64,000 nt of DNA from Lachnospiraceae bacterium YSB2008. GTDB taxonomy: Bacteria > Bacillota > Clostridia > Lachnospirales > Lachnospiraceae. The notes under the pieces were generated by a model. That model did no database searches and was not told where the DNA came from. It saw only the letters and a list, made by a program, of their open reading frames with translations. The position numbers were made by a program, and so were the translations under genes. Location of the stretch: NCBI GenBank assembly GCA_000687655.1, contig JHWR01000016.1, positions 1 to 64,000 of the forward strand, given 5' to 3'. Below, in pieces: positions 23,800 through 34,767 of this stretch (its first letter is position 1; the number at the start of each line of letters is the position of its first letter).

Positions 23800-25095
23800 T
23801 TACTTTGTATATGCTTTATAAACGCCTACGTGATCAAACACTGCTCTCCAGGATGAATGTGCATTTGCTGTTACGCATATATAATGCTTGCCGCTCTTCG
23901 ACATAAGATAGCTTGCACAGCAGTTTCCTGATTGAGGAACAAAACCTGTCTTGGCGCATTTTACCTTTCCATTTGTGCTGTAATCCTTGATACGGCGAAG
24001 GAACCAGTTATTGATCTCTATTCCGTAATCAAGCTGAGTATTTACGCCGTCCTCAGACGCTGTATCATATTTCTCTTCAAAAGTCTTATGGAAGTTTTGC
24101 ATATATTCCGCATCAGAGCTTGTTGCGACTATATCTGTCCATGTAGACATTGCTTTAACACATGTATCATTCTGAATAGCAACACTGAGAAGAAGTGCCA
24201 TATCCTTGACAGTACAATGAAGATCATCGTCATAGATTCCTACAGGATTGGTAAAATGAGAATTATCGGACATACCTATCTCTTTTGCCTTCTCATTCAT
24301 CAGTTCAACGAAAGCCTCTTCGCTTCCTGCAGTGTATATTGCAAGTGCAAGAGCCGCATCAGCACCGGAGCAGATCATGGTACCCTGGAAGAGTTCTCTG
24401 ACTGTCGCAGTATCTCCCACCTTATATCCTACAGCACTGCATTCATGTATAAATACATAATCAACTATATCCTGAGTTATGACAAATGTATCGTCCAGGT
24501 CCTGAACATAATCAGAAGCCGTAAGTACCGTAAGAATCTTGGTCATTGATGCAGGGTATATAACCTTATCGGCGTCTCTTTCTGCTATTATCTCATCCGT
24601 ATCAAGATCAACAAGTACCATATATGTACTTCCGAGAATGTGAGTCCTTTCAAACTGATCATCAGCAGTAGGTGGATCTGCCGCATCATCAAAAGGTGTG
24701 AGTTCCAGTGAATAATCAACTGTAAATGTCTCGCCCTTCTCTTCTGCTTCAGATGTCTTCTCAGCTATCTGCTCAGCTGTCAGAATATTAGCCGCAGGAA
24801 GAACTACTGTATTATCAGTTTCCTTAAAGTCATGTGTCGTATATGTCTTCGTGGCATATGGTCCACGCTTATCATCCTTTGCGGGTTCCTCAGTATCCGT
24901 TTCAGTAGCAGTGGAAGCTGTAGTTTCCTCTGTTATTTCAGTCGTATCAGACGTTGTTATTTCTTTCTTCGCCTTATATTTATTTGCATCTGCAACCTTC
25001 CAGATAACGAAGCCTATAATAGCCAGAAATACTACTCCAATTCCAAGCTCAAGTCTGAGCAGATATCTCATTCTCTGTTTTCTTCTATCACTCAT
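23800..25095 (-). CDS. D-alanyl-D-alanine carboxypeptidase-like serine peptidase (S11), 431 aa
   Basis: After a short basic cytoplasmic start there is one membrane segment (about residues 13-33), a Thr/Glu-rich linker and an S11 penicillin-binding-protein domain. The active-site motifs are SMTK (PASMTKIL) and KTG (CAKTGFVP). The middle motif, normally SxN, reads SGA in CSGADAALAL, so the asparagine is replaced. The family trims the terminal D-Ala of peptidoglycan pentapeptides outside the membrane. AGAGAGGG precedes the ATG. It probably heads the transcript that continues into the M16 peptidase and era. Confidence 0.88.
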   Translation of the reverse strand: MSDRRKQRMRYLLRLELGIGVVFLAIIGFVIWKVADANKYKAKKEITTSDTTEITEETTASTATETDTEEPAKDDKRGPYATKTYTTHDFKETDNTVVLPAANILTAEQIAEKTSEAEEKGETFTVDYSLELTPFDDAADPPTADDQFERTHILGSTYMVLVDLDTDEIIAERDADKVIYPASMTKILTVLTASDYVQDLDDTFVITQDIVDYVFIHECSAVGYKVGDTATVRELFQGTMICSGADAALALAIYTAGSEEAFVELMNEKAKEIGMSDNSHFTNPVGIYDDDLHCTVKDMALLLSVAIQNDTCVKAMSTWTDIVATSSDAEYMQNFHKTFEEKYDTASEDGVNTQLDYGIEINNWFLRRIKDYSTNGKVKCAKTGFVPQSGNCCASYLMSKSGKHYICVTANAHSSWRAVFDHVGVYKAYTK

Positions 25096-25130
25096 GGTTA
25101 ACCCTCTCTAAAACACAACATACGCAATAT

Positions 25131-25160
25131 ATTTTAACACCATTACTATATGTAGTGCAA
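25131..25160 (-). promoter_or_regulatory. Promoter of the dacA-like gene
   Basis: TTGCAC (25160-25155), an 18-base spacer and TAAAAT (25136-25131) on the minus strand, 35 bases upstream of the start codon and just downstream of the palindrome array. Confidence 0.5.
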
Positions 25161-25170
25161 CAAAAACAAA

Positions 25171-25515
25171 GGCGGTTCCCTTTGGTTTTTACCAAATGAG
25201 AACCGTCCGCCTTCGGCGTATGCCGTCGCTCCGCGACTTATGGCCATCGTTACAGGGTTGCACATCGTGTCCCACTGAGCAATTGTAGTCGCTGGTCCAT
25301 CCGCCTTCGGCGTATGCCGCGGCTTCGCCGCTTCTGACCAGCGCACCTGAGCAATTGTAGACGCCAATCCGTCCCGCGTTGCGGTCCGTCGTCGCTTCGC
25401 GACTAACGATTGGCGTTACAGATGCTTCGCATCTTCCACCGACGAAAAGAGGGAGCCCCTCTGGCAAATAAATTTGCCGAAGGGGCTCCCTCTTTTCGTC
25501 GCTACAATTGCTCAG
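25171..25515. repeat. GC-rich array of nested palindromes between groEL and dacA
   Basis: Three copies of the 14-mer CTGAGCAATTGTAG lie at 25275, 25347 and, inverted, at 25502. Between them are long stems: CGCTGGTC/GACCAGCG, CGCCAATC/GATTGGCG, and 21-base arms at 25440-25501. Each of the first two encloses smaller hairpins. A 20-base direct repeat (TCCGCCTTCGGCGTATGCCG) occurs at 25206 and 25300. Many small hairpins close with C(GAA)G or C(GGA)G. Open frames here are short and repeat-derived; I see no gene. Confidence 0.8.
25440..25501. terminator. Long hairpin acting as groEL terminator
   Basis: Perfect 21-base arms ending in AAAAGAGGGAGCCCC and GGGGCTCCCTCTTTT form a strong bidirectional stem with an inner GGCAAAT/ATTTGCC hairpin. 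It starts 17 bases after the groEL stop codon and is part of the palindrome array. Confidence 0.65.
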
Positions 25516-25517
25516 GT

Positions 25518-27454
<1,937 letters not shown>

Positions 27455-27507
27455 TTCTGTTTCCTCCTATCTGTAGAACCTTTTGTTCGGTTCTTTAGTC
27501 TTAGTCT

Positions 27508-27534
27508 TTAGCACTCACCACATCAGAGTGCTAA
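27508..27534 (-). promoter_or_regulatory. CIRCE operator (HrcA binding site)
   Basis: A perfect TTAGCACTC-N9-GAGTGCTAA inverted repeat lies between the promoter and groES. This is the consensus target of the heat-shock repressor HrcA; hrcA itself is not in the window. Confidence 0.97.
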
Positions 27535-27546
27535 CACATAAATCAT

Positions 27547-27574
27547 ATTGTAATCGTTTTAAAATAAAAATCAA
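27547..27574 (-). promoter_or_regulatory. groESL promoter
   Basis: TTGATT (27574-27569), a 16-base spacer and TACAAT (27552-27547) on the minus strand, immediately upstream of CIRCE. Confidence 0.7.
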
Positions 27575-27598
27575 GTCCTTTTTTGTTCTTTTTCAGCA

Positions 27599-30271
27599 TT
27601 ATCCTCTGAACCTTACAAATGAGATTCCGAATGAACCCGGACCAAATGAAGCCGCAACTGACGGGCTCGTTTCAACCATGAATGTCGCATTGAATTTGTG
27701 ATGTTTCTCTACTTCTTCCTTTATCCAGTCAAGGTCATTCTTACTGATTCCGGCATAGCTTATAAATACAACCGTACTGTCCGGTTTATATCCTCTGAAC
27801 GTAAAATCTATAAACTTTCTCCAGACTCTCTTCTGTGAGCCCATGAGCATTCCTTTAAGAGTTATAGAACCATTCTTTGTTGTCGTTATAGGTCTCAGCA
27901 TGAGAGTGCTCAGGACATTCGCATATGTAGCATTCACGGCACCGTCTCTTGCGAGATAGGACATATTATCTATCATATAAGTAGCTCTTACATAAGGAAT
28001 CAGATAACCCATCCTCATCTTGATTTCATCCACGCCCATACCGGCTTCGGCCATACGACAGGCCATAAGTGCAGCGATACCCTGTCCTGTAGAGAAATTC
28101 AGGCTGTCCACTATGGTAACATTATCAAATGAGTCAGCTGCCGCCTTTGCTATTTCATAAGAACTGCCTTCTTCAGCACTTGTTGTAGCTATATGTACAA
28201 CATTATTTGCAGAAAGAAGCTGCTTTGCGAAGAATTTCTCATACTCTTCAACAGTAGGCTTTTCGACCTTTGCTGTATTGTCAGAGTCTTCCATATAATG
28301 AAGAAGTCCTTTTGTACTTATCTCTTCTCCTTCTATAAAGGAGCCTTCATTTGTTCTGACTCTCTGTGAGAAAGTTCTGATATCATATTTCTGACAGAGG
28401 TCCTTAGGAATATCTGCAGATGCTTCTGCTGTGATGACTGTTCTCTTCTTCCTTTCATTTTCCTTGATCCAGGAAACTGTATCTTCATCTATAGAATCAT
28501 CACCGACTATATTGATAAGCGTCTTTGGAAGCTGTCTGTAAACCTCGTCCTCAAGATCATTTCCCGTTACAGGCTTAACCAGATATCCATTGAATCCCTC
28601 TCTGGCGTAAAGACTCCTGTTCTCCTCTCCTGCATTTGCAGTAAGGATAACTATTCTTGTCTCGCGATTCTTACCGCCGGCCTGGGTTCTTATAGCTCTG
28701 AAGCACTCGATTCCATCCATTTCAGGCATCAGGTGATCCATAAATATAAGGTTATACTGGTTATCCAGAGTAAGCTTAAGTGCTTCAACACCATTCTTTG
28801 CAGTATCTATCTGAATCTTCGTTTCACGAAGAAGCTTGGTAACAACAAGAAGGTTAGATGCATTGTCATCGACAACGAGAAGCCTTGCTTCCGGTGCTTC
28901 AAATCTATGCTTATAACCTGATCTTCTTCCAAGCTTGTTACCTTTATTATAATTATATTCACCTATAACCTCATCCGTAGCTGCCTTCTGAGGTATTTCA
29001 ATAATAAATGTAGAGCCCTTGGTATATACACTGTTAACTGTAACCTTGCCACCCATGAGGTCAAGGAACTGTTTTACTATGGAAAGACCGAGTCCCGTTC
29101 CTTCAATATGCTTTGTATTACCCTCATCAACTCTCTTGAATGCAGTAAACAGATAAGGAATATCCTCTTTCTTGATACCCATACCGGTATCTTCAACGGT
29201 ATATATCATATTGATCATTCCGTCTTCCAGTTTCTCACACTGTACGGAAAGTGATACCGATCCTTCTTTAGTATACTTGATGGCATTATTAAGAATATTC
29301 ATGAGTATCTGCTTTATCCTGACTTCATCGCCACGGAGCTCAGAAGGGATATCAGGCGATACATTTATATGAAACTCAAGATTCTTTTCCTTTGCTCTAA
29401 GCCAGAGCATTCCAACCAAGTCTGACATCATATCACCGGTCTTATAATTCTCTATAAGAAGCTTCATATCTCCGGCCTGGAATTTGGACATATCAAGAAT
29501 ATCATTGATGGTATTAAGAAGCATCTTTCCGGCTGAGCGGATATTGATGGCATTTTCAGCTATGTCGTCATTAATATCCTCACGGAGTATCATTTCATTT
29601 AAACCTATAATTGTATTGATAGGTGTCCTGATCTCGTGACTCATGCTTGAGAAGAAACGATTCTGTGAAGCAATAAGCTCTTCTATCTCTTTCTTCTGCT
29701 TTTCGCTTTTGGCTTTCTGTCTTGCATAAAGCTTATTCTCAAAACCAATAAGTACAGCTATGGATATAGTAATAAAGAGTATTGCGATAAATGAAAAGAT
29801 ATATACCGCAACACCTGTCATTTCAGGCACTACATCCGGATGTGTATATGCAAGGATATAACATACAAGTCCGATAATCTCTTCAAATACAGATATAATG
29901 ATACGAAGTTTTCCTGTAAGTACGATGTAGTTAAATACTATATTGAAGATGAACCATGCAGGTCCCGGTCCTTTTAAAGCGCCACCGAAAATGAATGTAG
30001 CCGGAAACAGGAAAAAATTAAGAATTACAGATATTACTATAGATCCGACATTCACCTTATCAGTATTGACAAATATCACGCCCATTGCGCCTATAGCCAG
30101 CATCATAAAGATCATTGTCACGAACTGTGCAGGATTAGATTCGGTAAAGAACATCGCAATGGTAGATATAAGAAGGACTCCTATTATGGTGCAGATACTG
30201 AGTACAAACAGTCTGTCCTTAATATCTCTGTCATCATCATATATATAATCATTTAGCTTTTTAAAAATCAT
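27599..30271 (-). CDS. Membrane hybrid histidine kinase with receiver and C-terminal DegV domain, 890 aa
   Basis: Domains in order: about six membrane helices (residues 20-178); a kinase core with H-box His212 in SHEIRTP, N-box NILNNAIKYT, G1 DTGMGI (361-366) and G2 GTGLGL (391-396); a receiver with phospho-acceptor Asp512 in IFMDHLMPEMDG and Lys566; then residues 611-890 resembling DegV/EDD fatty-acid-binding proteins. In the last part TVIVDSLNFSTGQG-like wording (TIVDSLNFSTGQG, 719-731), MSYLARDGAVN (770-780) and a closing FGPGSFGISF match the DegV pattern. DegV proteins bind fatty acyl chains, so the kinase may respond to or act with a lipid ligand; this is inference. It is the last gene of a three-gene signalling operon. 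Confidence 0.88.
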   Translation of the reverse strand: MIFKKLNDYIYDDDRDIKDRLFVLSICTIIGVLLISTIAMFFTESNPAQFVTMIFMMLAIGAMGVIFVNTDKVNVGSIVISVILNFFLFPATFIFGGALKGPGPAWFIFNIVFNYIVLTGKLRIIISVFEEIIGLVCYILAYTHPDVVPEMTGVAVYIFSFIAILFITISIAVLIGFENKLYARQKAKSEKQKKEIEELIASQNRFFSSMSHEIRTPINTIIGLNEMILREDINDDIAENAINIRSAGKMLLNTINDILDMSKFQAGDMKLLIENYKTGDMMSDLVGMLWLRAKEKNLEFHINVSPDIPSELRGDEVRIKQILMNILNNAIKYTKEGSVSLSVQCEKLEDGMINMIYTVEDTGMGIKKEDIPYLFTAFKRVDEGNTKHIEGTGLGLSIVKQFLDLMGGKVTVNSVYTKGSTFIIEIPQKAATDEVIGEYNYNKGNKLGRRSGYKHRFEAPEARLLVVDDNASNLLVVTKLLRETKIQIDTAKNGVEALKLTLDNQYNLIFMDHLMPEMDGIECFRAIRTQAGGKNRETRIVILTANAGEENRSLYAREGFNGYLVKPVTGNDLEDEVYRQLPKTLINIVGDDSIDEDTVSWIKENERKKRTVITAEASADIPKDLCQKYDIRTFSQRVRTNEGSFIEGEEISTKGLLHYMEDSDNTAKVEKPTVEEYEKFFAKQLLSANNVVHIATTSAEEGSSYEIAKAAADSFDNVTIVDSLNFSTGQGIAALMACRMAEAGMGVDEIKMRMGYLIPYVRATYMIDNMSYLARDGAVNATYANVLSTLMLRPITTTKNGSITLKGMLMGSQKRVWRKFIDFTFRGYKPDSTVVFISYAGISKNDLDWIKEEVEKHHKFNATFMVETSPSVAASFGPGSFGISFVRFRG

Positions 30272-30286
30272 AGACTGTTAATCCTC

Positions 30287-32965
30287 CTACTGCGGATCAA
30301 ACTCAAGCACCTCATCATCTGAGTCTGGCGAAAACTCAAGAACATCATCAGACTCAGCTGAAAACTCCAAAACTTCATCATCCTGAACAGTACCGTTTCC
30401 TGAAGTCTTTCCGAAGCAGCCAAGTATATAATCTCCTATTGTTTTGCATTCTTTCATACATTTCAGATGATTATCATAGATATAATCAGGATTTCCATCT
30501 GTCGCTGCTTCTTCAAGCATTCTTGCCTTCTCCGAAAGGTCAATAGCACCTATCATCTTTGAAGCGCTCTTAGTGGCATGAATTATGATTTCATAATTCT
30601 TCCAGTCCTTATCGGCAAAGAAGCAGTTCAGCTTATCTATTCTCTGATCCATCTCTCCGGCAAACTGAAGTATAACCTCTGTATAAAGATCCGGATCATT
30701 TCCTGTGAAGCCGAGTCCTGTTTCAACATCTATTCCTTCTTTTTCCAGGTCAGCCTTGATCTTTTCAAACTGAATTAACTGCTCATTTGATGTTTCTGCT
30801 GAATATTCCAAAACAGTATCAGGTTCAAACTCTATAGCATCTGAAGCTGATGCATCCTCTTCATGAAGATCATCTGACTGAACAGGAATATACTCATCAT
30901 TATGAACATATGTTATAGCATTCTTTGGAAGTATCTTCTTCAGAACTCTCTCAAGTTCTTCAATCTCTATAGGCTTGGAAACGAAGCCGTCGAAGCCTTC
31001 TGAAATAAACATCTGTTTTGCAGAACTCATGGCATTTGCAGTAAGAGCAATAACAGGTGTCTCCCGGTTCTTGCCTTTGACGTCACCACGAATCTTTTTC
31101 ATAGCTTCAACGCCGTCCATACCGCTCATCATATGATCCATGAAAATAAGATCATATACATTTTCCTTACACGTATCTATGGACTGCTGTCCGGATATGG
31201 CAGTAGATATAACCATTCCGTATTTTTTGAAAATACTCTTTGCAACAACAAGATTCATAGGTTCGTCATCTACTACAAGAGCTCTTATTCCGGTCATCAT
31301 CATATGTGTATCTGACATATCGTCAGCTTCACCAGGTCTTCGAACAGTATTGAGGATTGAAACAAGAGGAAATGCATAGAACGGCTTTTCAAGGAGTCTT
31401 ATACCACGCATTCTTTCAGGTTCACTTCCGGGTTCGGTAACTATGATAACCTGTGTTGCTTTAGCTATATCGTCAATAAGCTTTCTGTTTTCTCTGTATT
31501 CTTTTTCTCCGACAAGAAGATGGGAAAGATGATTGGAATCAGTAAGTTTCTTAAGTCCCTCTGAATTGGTTGCTCTGTGCATCTCAAGATTAAGAGACCT
31601 TGCCATAACAAAGGACTGTTTATCATAGAATTCCCTAACCATAGGGTTCTTGAAGCTGCCTAGGTCAAGAAAAGCACAAAGTGCGAGACCCTTTGGATCA
31701 GTAACAGATATACATCTGTTATCATCAACTACTGTCTGAGGAATACTTATCTTAACTGTAGTTCCCTCTCCGACAGTACTTGTTATATTCATGAATCCAC
31801 CCATAAGGCTGACAAATCCTGAAACAATGCCAAGACCAAGGCCAAGTCCGCTTGCAGCTCTTGATCTTCCTGAATCAGACTGGTAGAATCTCTCAAATAC
31901 TCTCTCAATCTCCTCCTGAGTCATGCCAACACCCGTATCGGAAACCTCTATACAGAGATTGATACCATATTCACGTCTGTCGGACTCAAGCTTCAGATAT
32001 ACTCCGCCTTCATTTGTAAACTTAAATCCATTTGATATAAGAGATCTGATGATTTTCTTGAGCTTTGTAACATCACCGTGAAGAACTGCCGGAATATCCG
32101 GATCAACGTCTATAACAAGTTCTATTCCTTCCTTCATGAGCACACGAAAATCATTGGCAAGATCGTTCATCATGGATGAGACCATATAGTCCTCATCATT
32201 CCTGACAAGCCTGCCTCTGTCTATCTCTGAAAAGTCGAGTATATCTCCAATCTGTTCAGCTATCTTATGTCCGGCCGTACTGACTTCCATAAGATTCTGC
32301 TTCATTTCCGAATTGTCTTCATTCTCAATGCATATTCCTGAAAGGCCTATGATGGCATTAACAGGAGTACGTATCTCGTGCGATACATTTGCGAGGAAAT
32401 CATTAAGTCTTTCAGTAGAGTCGGTAAGTGTATCTATCTCCGACTGAGAAGCTTTCATGATATTTTCCCATTTACTTATGGTCAGCTTTGCAAAATAACC
32501 CAGCATTGTAACGACAGAATAATTCATTACAATCCTGCATATATTAACCATGTCGAATTCAAATCCACCTCGTGCAAGCTGGAAAAGATCATATGTATAT
32601 GTAATATAGAATGTTATCTCGCATAATGTGATGAGTCCCTTCATCCTTACAAGGATAAAGAACATCATAAGAGATGCCATAACGATAGCATTATCAAATG
32701 TGCTAGTAGTATGAGTGCCATAGATAAAATAGGTACACATCATAAATGAAGCTATAAGCCACAGCCTCTGATTAGTTTTAAACAGGCCGAATATATGCAT
32801 GCCCCAGCTGGCAGCAACTCCTGCCAGTATGAGTATAAGTATCCACTTCTCCCATCCAAGGAGAAATGTAATGATAATATGCATGCATACAAATATGGTA
32901 TAGCCTATAAGAAGTATCAGATGTGATGACTGGCTAAAGTCTTTTGATTCTCTCTCTAGATCCAT
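30287..32965 (-). CDS. Membrane hybrid histidine kinase with receiver and HPt domains, 892 aa
   Basis: About five to six membrane helices (15-160) precede the kinase core: H-box His196 in SHEIRTP, G1 DTGVGM and G2 GLGLGLG (373-379). A region at 425-545 resembles a degenerate receiver. A full receiver follows at 560-680, with Asp610 in IFMDHMMSGMDG, then an HPt domain with His796 in HATKSASKMIG. The tail has repeated acidic units of the type VLEFSxxSDD. The layout supports a complete phosphorelay His-Asp-His in one protein. A GGGGGA site precedes the ATG. It is 17 bases from the next gene on each side, so the three are co-transcribed. Confidence 0.92.
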   Translation of the reverse strand: MDLERESKDFSQSSHLILLIGYTIFVCMHIIITFLLGWEKWILILILAGVAASWGMHIFGLFKTNQRLWLIASFMMCTYFIYGTHTTSTFDNAIVMASLMMFFILVRMKGLITLCEITFYITYTYDLFQLARGGFEFDMVNICRIVMNYSVVTMLGYFAKLTISKWENIMKASQSEIDTLTDSTERLNDFLANVSHEIRTPVNAIIGLSGICIENEDNSEMKQNLMEVSTAGHKIAEQIGDILDFSEIDRGRLVRNDEDYMVSSMMNDLANDFRVLMKEGIELVIDVDPDIPAVLHGDVTKLKKIIRSLISNGFKFTNEGGVYLKLESDRREYGINLCIEVSDTGVGMTQEEIERVFERFYQSDSGRSRAASGLGLGLGIVSGFVSLMGGFMNITSTVGEGTTVKISIPQTVVDDNRCISVTDPKGLALCAFLDLGSFKNPMVREFYDKQSFVMARSLNLEMHRATNSEGLKKLTDSNHLSHLLVGEKEYRENRKLIDDIAKATQVIIVTEPGSEPERMRGIRLLEKPFYAFPLVSILNTVRRPGEADDMSDTHMMMTGIRALVVDDEPMNLVVAKSIFKKYGMVISTAISGQQSIDTCKENVYDLIFMDHMMSGMDGVEAMKKIRGDVKGKNRETPVIALTANAMSSAKQMFISEGFDGFVSKPIEIEELERVLKKILPKNAITYVHNDEYIPVQSDDLHEEDASASDAIEFEPDTVLEYSAETSNEQLIQFEKIKADLEKEGIDVETGLGFTGNDPDLYTEVILQFAGEMDQRIDKLNCFFADKDWKNYEIIIHATKSASKMIGAIDLSEKARMLEEAATDGNPDYIYDNHLKCMKECKTIGDYILGCFGKTSGNGTVQDDEVLEFSAESDDVLEFSPDSDDEVLEFDPQ

Positions 32966-32982
32966 GTATATCCCCCGGAATC

Positions 32983-34752
32983 TTACTTAATGCTCTTGCG
33001 ATATTTCCTTCGAAGTATAACCAGCTCAAGTATATGATTTACTCTTACCTTAAGTATATTCGGTGCAAACGGCTTTCTTATGAAGTCCATGGCTCCACTG
33101 TCAAGTGCCGCAATCTCTTCCTCTTCGGAAGATTCTCCTGTAAGCAGGATTATAGGAACTCTTGAAAGATCTCCACCTGCTTCATTTATTCTCTTCATAA
33201 CTTCGAAGCCATCCATTCCTGACATCTTTACATCAAGAAGGATAAGATCAGGAAGTTTTTCAGCAGAATCGGCATATTCAAGGAAATCCTCTCCACTGTT
33301 AAATGGAATGATATTGATTCCATGTCTGTTCAATATACTTCTTGCGTAATCGATATTGATAGGATCATCATCTATCATTACAACATCAGACTTGATCTCA
33401 TCGCCGCTTATACCTATGTCATTCCTGATGTACTCAGTCTCATATGAAATCTCAAGAACCTTGCCATATCCTATGTTCCAGTTCTCTACAATCTGATCCA
33501 TGACTCTGCCCACAAATTCTTCTCGTACATCAGTAATAAGAACATAGTACTGATTGTATCTGCTTCTTGTGAGTATATCGGATTTTCTGAGAGACTCTCT
33601 GACATGATTTCCGAATTCATCTGCATAATTTCTGAAATCAATATCATCCTGTCCTTCAACCTTTTCCAAGGTGAAAAGTATCTTACTTGCATTTATGTTG
33701 TTTCTCATGAAATATCTGATTGCATAACGATATACGTATGAGAAAGCCTCCATATCAAGCTGAAGAGCGACATTAGGGACATTTCTTTCACCAAGTATCT
33801 CGGAAAGACTCTTTATATCCATTCCAACAGAATTAGTCTCATCCTCTTCCAGAACTTCTGATGAGTATATTGCGTAGCCATGCTTGCCATTCTTCTTAAC
33901 CTTATAAAGGCACTTGTCTGCAAGCTTGAGCAGCGATGAATAATCATTTCCAAATATAGGGACCATGATTGCGCCAACAGAGACTCCGAGTGGAATACTC
34001 ATATCGTCACCCATTAATTCTTTTGCTGACTGAAGAAGCGTTTCATTCAGATTCATGGAAACTGTTGCAACATCACTTTCGTCAGTAATACCATCAGAAA
34101 ACGCAACAAATTCATCACCGCCGATACGGCCAAAGTATCCCTTCGACGGAACTTCCTTCTTTATTATCTCTGCAAATGTAATGAGAACCTTGTCTCCCAT
34201 CTCGTGACCATAGAGATCGTTAACAAGTTTAAATGAATCGAGATCGATCATCAGAAGACAGCCCTTCTTTTCAAGACAGAGCTTAGAGAACTGAGCAGTC
34301 GTAGCTGCTTTATTCAGAAGACCGGTAAGCTTATCTATGGTCGCATCATTCTTAAGATTGATCATCTCATTCTGGACTGACAATACATTTTCAATACGCC
34401 TTATGAGAACATCCGGGTTGAAAGGCTTTCTTATATAGTCAGAAACACCCATCTCAAAGCCCTTGGTCTCGGAACCTGTATTACCGTCTGCAGTCAGGAA
34501 TATGACAGGAGTCTCTCTTATCTCAAGCTTCTGCTCAAGGAGCCTCAGTTCATCATATGCCTCAAAACCGTCCATCTCCGGCATCTTTATATCAAGAAGT
34601 ATAAGATCCGGTGCCCCATTCTTCTCAATATAATCAAGCATAGCTTTACCTGACTTAAGAGCTGTAACCTTCATGTTATTCTTGCTCAGAATAGTACCGG
34701 CCATCTTAAGATTAGCCATGTCATCGTCTACGACCATTATCCACTTAACCAT
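32983..34752 (-). CDS. REC-GGDEF-degenerate domain-REC response regulator, 589 aa
   Basis: An N-terminal receiver (Asp54 in LLDIKMPEMDG) is followed by a diguanylate cyclase domain with an intact RIGGDEF motif near residues 206-212, predicted to make cyclic di-GMP. A middle stretch (about 320-450) looks like a second, degenerate GGDEF-like fold without the motif. A C-terminal second receiver has LLDVKMSGMDG. Both receivers end with a KPF segment. It is the first gene of the operon with the two hybrid kinases, which are its likely phosphate donors. GGGAGG lies upstream of the ATG. Confidence 0.9.
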   Translation of the reverse strand: MVKWIMVVDDDMANLKMAGTILSKNNMKVTALKSGKAMLDYIEKNGAPDLILLDIKMPEMDGFEAYDELRLLEQKLEIRETPVIFLTADGNTGSETKGFEMGVSDYIRKPFNPDVLIRRIENVLSVQNEMINLKNDATIDKLTGLLNKAATTAQFSKLCLEKKGCLLMIDLDSFKLVNDLYGHEMGDKVLITFAEIIKKEVPSKGYFGRIGGDEFVAFSDGITDESDVATVSMNLNETLLQSAKELMGDDMSIPLGVSVGAIMVPIFGNDYSSLLKLADKCLYKVKKNGKHGYAIYSSEVLEEDETNSVGMDIKSLSEILGERNVPNVALQLDMEAFSYVYRYAIRYFMRNNINASKILFTLEKVEGQDDIDFRNYADEFGNHVRESLRKSDILTRSRYNQYYVLITDVREEFVGRVMDQIVENWNIGYGKVLEISYETEYIRNDIGISGDEIKSDVVMIDDDPINIDYARSILNRHGINIIPFNSGEDFLEYADSAEKLPDLILLDVKMSGMDGFEVMKRINEAGGDLSRVPIILLTGESSEEEEIAALDSGAMDFIRKPFAPNILKVRVNHILELVILRRKYRKSIK

Positions 34753-34767
34753 AGTTGTTACCTCCCA

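Noticed and set aside
25146-25467. Two overlapping minus-strand open frames of 73 and 92 codons between groEL and dacA
   Set aside because: They are made entirely of palindromic repeats, have no ribosome site and give low-complexity Gly/Ala/Arg-rich products.
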